DNA of 48,647 nucleotides from Smittium culicis (lineage: Eukaryota; Kickxellomycota; Harpellomycetes; Harpellales; Legeriomycetaceae), in NCBI GenBank assembly GCA_001970855.1, contig LSSN01001090.1, positions 1-48,647 of the forward strand. The letters run 5' to 3'. The notes beneath the pieces are model-generated. The model was not told where the DNA came from. It saw nothing but the letters and a program-made list of their open reading frames with translations, and did no database searches. The position numbers and the translations under genes are program-made. Below are positions 34,441 to 44,473 of this stretch, in pieces (within the stretch, counting starts at the first letter, position 1; the number at the start of each line of letters is the position of its first letter).

Positions 34441-36312
34441 CAAAATTCAACTTATCGAGGAGTTTTCATAATATTTAAATATATTCACCAAAATAATTTA
34501 AGAATAATATTATACTAACAGCTTTTTCAGAAATTAAACCTGCACGGTTATGTTGAAAATATAGATTAAGGGCGAATAATAGATTATTTTATTGACTGTT
34601 TTTTATTTGATCTGATGAGAAAGTAAAATTGTCTTTAAAAATTTTTTTTTTTGATTTATACCAATATTATATGGGTATATCTTAGGATTATAATATTTCA
34701 TATATATTTATGGTTTTAATATATACGAAAGAGCTAAAATGTGAACAAGTGATAGTTTTATACACAATGAATGATTTAATATAAGCCAAAAAATAATATC
34801 ATAAATATATTATTTGCTATTTTATAAAATTTATTATACTATTTTTACTTTTATTATTTCAAAATTCTGAATTTATTTAATTAAATACCAACATCAAAGC
34901 CCATTTTATTTAAATTTTATATTTATTTAAAATCAATTAAATTTATTTAATGTTTAGACAATCAATGCCAATAATAATATTTATTATTACATTTATGTTA
35001 TTAATAATTTAAAATACACTATTTAAAATGATTAATTGGATTTATAGAGTTTATTTTAGCTAAATTTTTTTTTAAAAACCTAGAATGTATTTTCAATAAT
35101 GCCTATAAATATGTAAAAAGTGCTCTGAGTTTGATAAATTTCAGATTAGTTCAAAATAAAATGTATATTCAAAAAATTGATATTATAAACATTATATATA
35201 TTTAGGAAAAAAAACAGCAAATCTTTTGTAATTTTACAAAATTACATAATTCAGAAAATAAAATTAAAATCATCACCGATTTTCTGTATGGATGTAATTT
35301 ACTATTGAATAAAGTGTGAATTTTTTCTGAGATTAGAATATAATTTCTACTATATGCAACATCTAAACTATTAATTTTTAACGAATCTCTTATTACATCC
35401 TACTTTAAGATCTGAATTTATATAAAAAGAAGACGCTGATGTGGAATAAATCGAATTTTTATTTCAATTTTAGTTTATACTTGATTTATCCTTGATTAAA
35501 AACCATAATTGGCTTTGTATAATACAGAAAAATGATTTTAAAAGCTATTATTGAATATATGAATTCAATAAAAGTAAATCAACGTTATAAAATCCTATTT
35601 GAATCAGCTATGGATTATTATTATTATTAAATAATGAGTCGCATCTACAGGCTCAATGTATTCATCATACTTTATTATATTACAAAATTTATATCTATAT
35701 CTAAAATTGGGCGCTAAAACAAATTTAATATGAAATTAGGTATATAAAGTCCAATTTAACTTTTTATAGTAGCAATTAAATTAAATTTTATATATCTGTA
35801 AATGTGTAGAGTAGTAAATTTCAAGTATAAATACTCATATAGATTTTATTTTTAATTATTTCCAGATTTCGTGACCATTTAACTAATAATTCGAAAAATT
35901 AATACATGTGAATCTCAGTATAATCAATTTCTATTATTTGGTAAATTTTGTTGATTATTCAAAATATTTTGGTGTTTAATAGTATAACTCGTAAAAAATC
36001 ACACTTTTTTAATTTATAAACACGGATTTTATTTTCCTTATTTAATACAAAATTTGAAGCAATATTTCAAGTTATAAATATATAAGCGTGGAATATAAGA
36101 TAATAAACACTCCACCCATGATGTATATGGATCAGCCGCTGAGTAATAAATAAAATGCTTTTAACATGTTAATTAAATAGCATGCTAGAATCAATATTAT
36201 ATATCATTTAATATTATGTGTTAGAATTTACCTTTTGAAAAAGATAACAATTAAAATAAATTAAAATAAACTCTCTTACAACGAAATAAATCATACTAGT
36301 ATCGACTATCTA

Positions 36313-36857
36313 TGGAAAAAATGACGACCAAGCGAAAACCGAGAGGTTCGAAAAAAAAAAATAATAAATCAAGAAATTCAAAATAAAATCGTATCTTTAA
36401 AAAATCTTTCATTCTTTATTCGTTAATGGTAAAAAACCAAGATTTGAAAAATATCAAAAAAAAAGAGCTCTAACTCTAAATTTTGGGCTATTTAAACTGA
36501 ATGAAAAAATTATATTGACATTATCTACAACTAGCACATACTTAAAGATTTCATTAGAGATTTATAAATCACAAAGCTATAAAAAAATTCATTATTGACA
36601 TGTGCCAATTATTATTTATTTCTTATAATTTTATTACGCTTAAAAAGGGCATCTAAAATTGACTAAAAAATACAAAAAAAAAAATTTAAATTCCATAGCC
36701 AAAAATTAAGTCCACTGCTATGGATTAAGAAGATTCAAGTAGCTCCACTCGGAGAGTCAATGGTATCATAAATTTGATGAGGCTGAAAGCTAAAAATATT
36801 ACATTGCCAGAGTTGACTCGCATGGATCAAGAAACCCCTTCAACATGGACACAGTAA
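36313..36857 (+). pseudogene. Possible decayed coding relic
   Basis: Two short frames in the desert look more protein-like than their surroundings. The first (36313-36387, 24 codons) encodes a basic peptide with KRKPRGSKKK, similar to an AT-hook. The second (36729-36857, 42 codons to a stop) includes LMRLKAKNITLPELTRMDQ and locally higher GC. They lie in different frames and no family was recognised. They may be remnants of one mobile element or of a lost gene, or chance. Confidence 0.25.
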
Positions 36858-37429
36858 TATATTCTAGATTATGCATATTTGCTAACAAATTTTATTTTTC
36901 TATGGGCGACTTATTTAATACACAAGTATAATTAAGTATAAATAGCTTACACATTTGTTCTAGTATTATACTTTTATAAATTTTGCTATCAATAGAAAAA
37001 AAAAAGATGAATATAGTCACGACGTCACTTGTACTTTTTCACTGAAATTTGTAAATTTGGAAAATATAAAGTATAAAATGTAAATAGCTAATTTTTTTTT
37101 TTTTGAGAAAAATTGTGTGCAATGGGTAGTATGGTTTTCCATGTTATAGTTCATAGAAACTATAGTGAAATAAAACAATTTGATCTACAGTTAGTCCAAG
37201 TATACCAAATAGTAATATCTTGGAAATAGAAGCTATTATAATTTTGAGGTGAAAAAAATTTTAAAGTTCAATAAAGATATTAAAATAATTCAAACATGAA
37301 GAGCTTGTAAGAATAAAAATTGTTATAATTTTTCAAGAAAATATACTATAGTGGTAGAAAGTCAAAAAAAATTTTCTACAATTTTCTTACATCTATTGAA
37401 ATTTGAAAAGATATACAAATTTTCATGCA

Positions 37430-38950
37430 TTAAATAAGAGATACTCTTGTTCGTTTGAGGCCACCTTTAAAGTTTCTAATATGCTGCGGAGTATGCTGGA
37501 ATCTTCTATAAGCTTCTTGGATGTGCTCTACGCGAATAGGGCTCTTATTGACTTTAGGGCCAGCGAACAAAGAGCAAAAAATGGAATCGGTGTTTGAAGT
37601 AGAAGGATTGGTAGAAATTTGGCTTGCTGAGTTAGTATTAGTTGTTTGATCGGAAGTAGATGATGATGCTAAGTTTGAATTTGAGGGTATATTAATGTTT
37701 GAAGAAGAGGTAAATCCTGAGTTTGATAAATTTTGGGCGAGGTTGTTGGATGAAGATGAAGAGATAGCAAGTGAGTTTTCCTTGTTTATGTTTGATGAGG
37801 GGTCAATCGAATAGAGTAGTAAATTATCGCCTTCGGAAGACTCGAGGGCAGCTTTGATCTTGAGTGCAGTTTCAGTGAGCTTTGAGACCATTTCGAAAGT
37901 TAAAAAGCCAAGGATATCAATTATATCATCATTTGCCTTCATATCAATGTATAGTTGCATGTTGACCCAATCACGAAATCGTTTACCTTTTCTATAAGTA
38001 AACGAAGCTTGTCTACACTCAGAGTAATGGACGTATTCATCTCTGGTCATTAGGCGAGTGACTTCGTCAGCGGCTTTGAGTCTTTTTTTGGATTCTGTTT
38101 GGGCATATGATAAAGACTCATCTTCATATTCATCTTCATATTCTTCTTCGATTTCTAGAGCAATGTTGTCAGAGAAAGCCGTAGCAAGCTCCCAAAACAA
38201 TTTCACTTTAGCTTTGCGTGCTTTTTCAGGTTTATCTAAAATAAAAGTAATTATTATTTTAATGAATTTTCCGAAATAAAAAAAATAAGAAATTTAAATT
38301 TAAATTGATAGGGATGATTTCCAATCAGTAAGAGTGTGGAGTAATAAATAAAATAAAGGTAACTTTTTTTTATTGTTAGTATTTTTTAATTTTTTACCAT
38401 CAGCTTCTTCGATTATATCATCAGCAGCTTCACCCTCGCGATCTTTGACATTTTTTCTGACATCTTTCCAGCTAAGAAATTCAGTTAATCTAGTAACTTT
38501 TTGGCGGTCGTGACGGATTAAAAATATTAAGTCTTCAGAGGAAATATATCTAGAATTACGTTTTTGAGCTTGAGCGGCGGCCATAACACACTAAATTAGA
38601 AAATAATTGAGTTTCTATTTAGAGAATGAGTATAGTTAAGGTGATAATAAGATTATAAGCGGGATGAATTTAGAAAAAGAAGGGGGAAAATTACAATTTC
38701 GACAACTTGAGAGCGGATGATATTTTCTATTAGCATGGTTGTTTCTGGAAGTGGATCTTGCACTTCACCAAAGACAAACATCATTTGCTGGATCTCAGTA
38801 GTATATCTATACTTACTCTACAGATGAATTAATCATATTTTAAACAACGATAAATCTTGTATAGCTTTAATAGCTGAGAGTACATTTTTATTGGTATAAT
38901 AGGAGAGAAACTATCTTTTGAAAATAAATTAGAAAAATCTTAGATACCAT
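37430..38950 (-). CDS. SPT3: SAGA subunit Spt3 (4 exons)
   Basis: Exons: 38950-38948 (only the start codon), 38817-38695, 38590-38398, 38235-37430; all junctions GT-AG, total 374 residues. Exon 2 carries the first histone-fold part (YTTEIQQMMFVFGEVQDPLP) and exon 3 continues it with SRYISSEDLIFLIRHDRQKV and FLSWKDVRKNVKD. The last exon holds the conserved ECRQASFTYRKGKRFRDW and DDIIDILGFLTFEMV blocks, an Asn/Ser-rich spacer and a PIRVEHIQEAYRRFQ tail. Spt3 helps SAGA deliver TBP to promoters; its paired histone folds resemble fused TAF11/TAF13. The body is secure. The start rests on an ATG directly followed by GTATCT; an open frame continues upstream of it. Confidence 0.92.
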
Positions 38951-39049
38951 AATTTCAAATGGGTTTGGATCAAAGGGAAAAGTATCTCCGGTAAAAAAAT
39001 AAAAATAGGATTATGAATTAAAGATGCAGTTAAATTTGACAGATGGTAG

Positions 39050-39386
39050 TTAATCCAGATAAAAATAGAATCGAATCAAATTATCATCAAGATTTCGAGT
39101 TATAAAAAGTACAGATGTGGTATCGATCGGATGAACTTGAGAAAGTAAATATGGATCGACGTGGGATTAATATGCAACAAACACGACTTATCGAAAAATG
39201 TTCGTGAGGAATTTCAATATAAAGAATAAAGTTTGGTGATAGATTTTTAGGAGTTTCGCTGAAATCGAGATATTGATTTGTATTATTTCAAGATAATTAG
39301 TGTTTGAGATTGTCACACTAGACGTTCATAATAATTTATAGTTTGACAAAACAGCGTAAAGTAAATATTGTTGTGGCCAGAAGTAG
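39050..39386 (-). CDS. Part of an unidentified small multi-exon gene
   Basis: Three exons fit together in one frame: 39386-39317, 39258-39185 and 39135-39050, with 58- and 49-nt introns and a TAA stop. They encode about 76 residues, including SGHNNIYFTLFCQTINYYER, SPNFILYIEIPHEHFSISL and HPIDTTSVLFITRNLDDNLI, which look like a compact globular domain. The 5' exon is uncertain; one option begins at the ATG at 39632 and ends with a GTGTCC donor near 39570. No family was recognised. The gene lies between Spt3 (same strand, about 100 bp away) and the divergent penta-EF-hand gene. Concordant splice phases are the main support. Confidence 0.45.
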
Positions 39387-39798
39387 CTGAAAAAATAGCC
39401 CGGAGTAAAATAAGATATAATTGGCAGAAGCTTTTAAGTAATTATTGGGCGAACTAATTTCATTGTTTTTTCTTATTCGAAGCTTAAAGTAAAGTTGATT
39501 TTATAGCTATACATTACTGGTCTATTCAAAGGCTATATTATTGTACAATTAAGCTATAGTCACGAGCTATTGGACACAATCCGGAGTAATAAAGGATAAA
39601 AAATGGCGCCGAAAGTGAGTGATGATACTCATTGGCTATTGGAATTAGTCTGACATTTATGAAATAATAAAGAACGAAATTAGGAAATAAATGAAAACAG
39701 AAAAGAGCCAAAAAGTAGAATTTGTTTGATTAAATTAAAGTCCATACTTGTCTTGATATTAATTAAAGCAAAAAAAGTATTTGTAAAGGAAACTCGAA

Positions 39799-40881
39799 AT
39801 GTCTTATAACGAATACCGTTCAGGAAATAACAATCCAAGTGGCGGATACCGCCCACCTCCACCACAAAACCAGGCCGGTGGACCCGGAGGAGGAATGAAT
39901 CCTAATCAGCAATATGGCCAGAATTACGGCGCGCGTCCTCAAGGAGGAAATCCCCAGCAACAAGGAAATCCAGGAGGCAGTAAAATTTCTCAAATCAATA
40001 TTATTATTTCCTCCTATAAAATTTATTTGTATGACTTATTCGTCATTCACAATATCGCTTTTAATGTTATCGTGTAGATCCGGGCATGCCAGATGATTAC
40101 CAAACAAGAATGTGGTTTCAATCTGTTGACACGTAAAGAAAACATTTCCTTTTTATATTAAAAATGCCTTTAGCTAACTTATTTTAGCAACAATTCTTAT
40201 TTAAACTTTCACAAAACAGTATGATACTCATATTCACAAAAAAATGTTGCCTTTGATAAACTTTATAGCGATCAGAGTGGTGTTTTAGAAGCCGATGAGC
40301 TACAGAGGGCTCTTTCAAACGGTAATATAATCATTTTGATTTTTATTATTTGAGTATATAAAAAATGATACTGTGAAATTTTCAAGTATTTAATTTTATA
40401 AAAGCTATAATATCTTTTAAATTTCGAATAAGCGTATTCATTAGGAAACTGGCAACAGTTTAGTATTGACACAGTCCGACTTCTGATCCAACTATTCGAT
40501 CGCGATATGTCCGGAACAGTAGATTACCGCGAATTCACGGCATTAGTCAAGTATATCGGAGAATGGCTCAGCTTGTTCAGAACGTTTGATCGCGATAATA
40601 GCGGAACCATATCCAACGAAGAGTTGTTCAATGCGCTATCGGCCTTTGGCCTACGAGTATCGCCCCGCGTTGTTGATATGGTTGTGAACAAGGTCAGAAT
40701 CCTCGAAGGCGTCAAAAAATCCAGAAATGGGCCACTCGGCATCAGTTTCGACAAATTCATCTACTCCTGCGTTATGGTCAAGAACTTATCCGAATCTTTC
40801 CAGCGCGCTGATACCGATAGAGACGGCTGGATAAATATGGACATGGAAACGTTCTTGCTAATGAATATTTCCAACCGCTAA
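39799..40881 (+). CDS. Penta-EF-hand calcium-binding protein, Pef1/ALG-2-like (4 exons)
   Basis: Exons 39799-39979, 40078-40132, 40269-40321 and 40445-40881 give 241 residues. A Gly/Pro/Gln/Asn-rich N-terminus (about 60 residues) is followed by EF-hands. The first is formed across a junction as VDTDQSGVLEADELQRAL; others include FDRDMSGTVDYREF, FDRDNSGTISNEEL and, less canonical, ADTDRDGWINMDME, with a final weak fifth region for dimerisation. This is the standard layout of peflin/ALG-2 proteins, which bind Ca2+ and act as adaptors at ER exit sites and damaged membranes. The gene converges with the AAA ATPase gene, 364 bp away. Confidence 0.93.
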
Positions 40882-41245
40882 AACCAAAATCAATGAACGC
40901 CTCAATTTTTATTTCTATTTAGCTCCCATTCATTGAACTACAAGAGAATGCTTTTTTTATTATAAGAATAAACTAATTAAAAACCGAATTCCATTAGTAC
41001 ATATAGTTACAAATTTCATACTAAAAATTCAATAAAAAAAAAAAAGACAAAGATGATTTGGGTCCCCCTACCCACATCTCCCTCGGTTTAAACTATGGCA
41101 AAACCTCTAATTGTTTCTCTACAAAAACCTTCCTTTATAATCAGGTTATTATTATGTACATGTATTTCTATTTAATCTAAGCAGTCTGTTTTTTATTTTG
41201 AGGAGCTTGTGTCGCATTGACGAGAAATAAAAGGTTTATGTGAGG

Positions 41246-43689
41246 CTATGGCGTGAATGGCTTTCTGGCAATAACGTTTAAAGCATGCATGAAATGGCCG
41301 TTTGTCTATGTGTCCATATAAAATTATAAAGTATAGTTAATAAATTGTTCATTATCCTTGTGTGCTGAATTAACAACTTTCACGAAAAAAAAAGTGATTA
41401 TAACAGCATAGGGGGGTGGATGGGGGCAAATAAAAGATTTAGTAAAAAAAGATGCTTAACTACTAATGGACTCGTTGGATTAGTTCTAATCGCTTGCATA
41501 GCAGCTTCTTGGCAGATTCCCGAGATATCAGCGCCCGAACACCCATCCATCTAGCAATAATAAAAAAAATAAAATAAAAAAAATAAAAAAAATTAAAGCC
41601 ATAAGAAATCATTAAAGCAGCAGAAGAGAAAAGAAAAATACAGTTTTTTTTTTTTTTTATTACTTGGTGTGCAAGTTGGGATAAGTCAGTGTCGTGAGAT
41701 AATGGCATTTTAGCAGTTTTCAGTTTAATTATTTTGAGTCTTGTTTGGTGGTCAGGCAAAGGAACGTGCACGAGCTTGCTGAACCTGCCGGGCCGTTTGA
41801 GGGCGCTGTCGATGAGCTCAATTTTGTTTGTTGCGCCAATAACCAAGATGCCGGTACTGAGCTCAACGCCGTCCATCTCGTTGAGCAGCGTCGCCAGAAC
41901 ACCGCCGCCCACGCTGCTGCTTGCACCTCCGCCCCCGCTCCCACCGCTGCTGCCGAACCCGCGGCCCGCGACCAGCGCATCGATCTCGTCAATGAAAATG
42001 ACGGCGGGCGCACAAGCGCGCGCTTTTGCGAACACCCCGCGCACCGCCGATTCGGTCTCGCCGACGTAACAGCTGTACAGCGACGCGCCGTCGAGCGCGA
42101 AAAAGCTCGCTGTCGATTTGAACGCGTTGGCGGTTGCACGCGCCAGCGACGTTTTCGAGCATCCCGGCGGCCCATACAGTAGAATGCCGCGCGCGACCTG
42201 CGCGCCCAGTTCGGCCATCTTGCGCGCATGCACCAGCGGCCACTCGACCGCCCTCCTCAGCTCCTAAAGTCAACCAAAAGCGCAGCGCTTGTGTTAGTAA
42301 CTTGCAATTGTAGAATCAGCCATTTGCTTATATCATACGTAAATATAAATAAATAAATAAATAAAACTATGCTCGCATCACATTGCATATCATCCAGGTA
42401 TTTTACCTCTTTCGTGTGCTCGAGTCCCGCTATATCGTCAAACGTGAACGTTCCCGCGTCGACAATATGCTCTTTGCGCACCGATGCTACAATTACCTTG
42501 AACGCAGCGCGGAAATGGTCGTTCGTCAGGACCAACTGACCGCCGCTGCTCGTCTTCAGCGCAACGAGGCACGCTTCGCGCACGAGCGCGTTCAAATCAG
42601 CGCCGACAAAACCAACACTCGCGCCCGCGAGCCATCCTAATTGACAAACACGCACCCAAAAAAATTAAAAAAAAAAAAAAAAAAAGAACAGCACACACAT
42701 TAAAAAAAAAAAAAAAACATTCGGGATATAGTCAAGACCCAAACCAATTAACTAGCTAGCTAGCTAGATAAGGTTGTGAAGGGGAGGCAGGTGAGGAAAA
42801 AAAAATTTTTTTTTTACCTATATCGAGAAGCGAAACGTCCGCGCGCAGGCTGGATAAGTAGTGGTCGAGGATGCGGCGGCGTTTGTTGGCGGTTGGCACC
42901 GAGACGTAGATCTCACGCTCGAACCGGCCGTGGCGTCGCAATGCGCTGTCGATCGAGTTCGGCATGTTCGTGGCGCCGATAATAACGAGCCCTGAAGAAG
43001 CAGCTACCAATCCGTCCATCTGGACGAGCAGCGCGGAAACAAGCCGGTTCTCCAAACTCGATGCATATTCCCTGCTCGGCGCGATCGTGTCCTACGTATA
43101 TACCAAAATAGGTATATAAAAAAAAAATTTTTTTTAAATGTTTTTTTTTGATGTAAAGATTGTTGAGTAAAATGATTTGGGAGGGGGGGGTGGGAGTGGG
43201 AAGAGATGCGAAATATTTACCAGCTCGTCAATGAACAGGATCGCTGGCTTACCCAGGTTTTTTGACAGTTCACGGGCCTCAGCGAATTTGGCGAGCAGCT
43301 GCTTCTCGGCCTCGCCGACGTACGGGCTCGCAATCTCCGATCCAACCACCGAAACCTATTTCACCAACACAAAGATAAACACACACAAACGTATATTTAA
43401 CAGACACGCAGCGTAAATCAATCGTCAATAATTGATGCATCATTTATTTATTTAATTTAGTTTTTTCATTTGGTGAATAGAACATAAATATTACAACTGG
43501 AAGTTCGAACAGGGCGGATATTTGCTTGACGAGCATCGTTTTTCCGACCCCTGGCGGGCCATACAGCAAGATCCCGCGCGGCGGAGATATCTTCAATTTA
43601 GCGAACTCTTTGCCGTGCGATATCGTCAAGTACAGAAGCTCAGCCAAACTGGAAAACTCGGCCTCCAGCCCTGGTATCGATTTAGACAT
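41246..43689 (-). CDS. Afg2/Drg1-like double AAA+ ATPase without visible N domain (7 exons)
   Basis: Exons: 43689-43495, 43355-43221, 43091-42818, 42636-42407, 42263-41664, 41550-41464, 41305-41246; 526 residues in one frame. D1 has Walker A GPPGVGKT, Walker B ILFIDELD and an arginine-finger region RRHGRFEREI. D2 has GPPGCSKT (the Afg2-type Cys-Ser variant), VIFIDEID and KRPGRFSKLV, then CSGADISGICQEAAMQAIR, restored only when the last introns are removed, and a final HFMHALNVIA helix. The D2 pore region has a Gly/Ser-rich insertion. Afg2/Drg1 strips factors from pre-60S ribosomes and AFG2B (SPATA5L1) is a close relative. Both carry about 200 or more N-terminal residues that I cannot find here. 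Codons are unusually GC-rich. Confidence 0.85.
42750..42768. repeat. Short TAGC microsatellite inside an intron
   Basis: Four tandem CTAG/TAGC units in the third intron of the AAA ATPase gene, next to several poly-A runs. Confidence 0.85.
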
Positions 43690-44473
43690 GCTTTTGTGTA
43701 TATATACGTATTTATATTCTTTTTTTTTAATTTGCTAAAAAAAAAATAAAGAGAAGAAAAACAGTTTTAGTATTGAATTACTTTTTTTTTGGATCGAAAC
43801 ATGCTTATTATTAAATAATTTTATCTAACTTTATTAACAAATAGATATGATTGGCTAATCATAGTTGAAGATTGATATGATATTTTATACTTTTTTTACA
43901 TATTCGAGTTGCTAATTTTTCAACCCTAATAATGCAATGCGAATGATATACAGCTAATTTTTTTTATAATAAAATAACAAAATTATTAGGTTTATAGGAA
44001 GAAAAAAAGTAAATTGGGATTTAGGGATTTTTATTAAAGGTAGAAGGAAAAGTATAAACAGTAAATTAAATTATGCGAAAACCCTATAAATAGTATAAGA
44101 GAAGATGCAAACTATATACAAAAAAAAAAAGTGAATATGTAAAATTAAGTGTAGGAAAAAAAAAAGAGGTGTAGTCGTATATACAAATTATATAAAAAGA
44201 AAAATGTCAGTTAAGGGGGGGGGGGAGGGGGAGAGAAAATAGGAACAGAATATTTGGTCCAAATAGAGGTTAGATTTAGAAGGTGTATAATATTTTTTTT
44301 TTCCAAGATGAGGGGTTTGTTGATACTTTTTTTTTTGAGCACATTTTTGATTCTCTTTATACTCGGATGTTAAAATTTTCATTTCTTTTTTAAATCCGTT
44401 GCAGGACTTTTAAAATATTGAGAAAAAGATGAGGAGGAGGGGGGGGGGAGTAATTGAAGAATGATAGAGCTAA
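43690..44473. other. Intergenic between AAA ATPase and arrestin genes
   Basis: Both neighbours are on the minus strand. I read this stretch in minus frames for a missing N-terminal exon of the ATPase and saw none. It contains two long G-tracts (44215-44231 and 44439-44448) in the 3' flank of the arrestin gene. Confidence 0.55.

Larger units (their letters stand above)
28959..37429. other. Gene-poor, very AT-rich desert
   Basis: About 8.5 kb without a supportable gene; A/T runs dominate and stop codons are frequent in every frame. It includes one truncated LINE-tail copy (29440-29505), one striking G-tract (34424-34440) and a faint coding-like patch near 36,313-36,857. No RNA gene could be identified by eye. 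Confidence 0.7.

Noticed and set aside
36331..36352. tRNA-like GGTTCGAA box
   Set aside because: No matching A box or acceptor stem could be found at tRNA distances on either side.
28959..37429. CRISPR array, prophage or bacterial operon
   Set aside because: No regular spacer-repeat structure, no operon-like gene runs, and the genes on both sides are spliced and eukaryotic.
41463..41550. Reading the ATPase C-terminus as ARWMGVRALISRESAKKLL
   Set aside because: That reading runs through an unspliced intron. Removing the intron puts CSGADISGICQEAAMQAIR in frame, which is the conserved AAA sequence.
41729..42273. Long antisense and out-of-frame open frames across the GC-rich ATPase exon
   Set aside because: They follow from the scarcity of A/T in that exon; only the minus frame with Walker A, Walker B and arginine-finger motifs makes sense.
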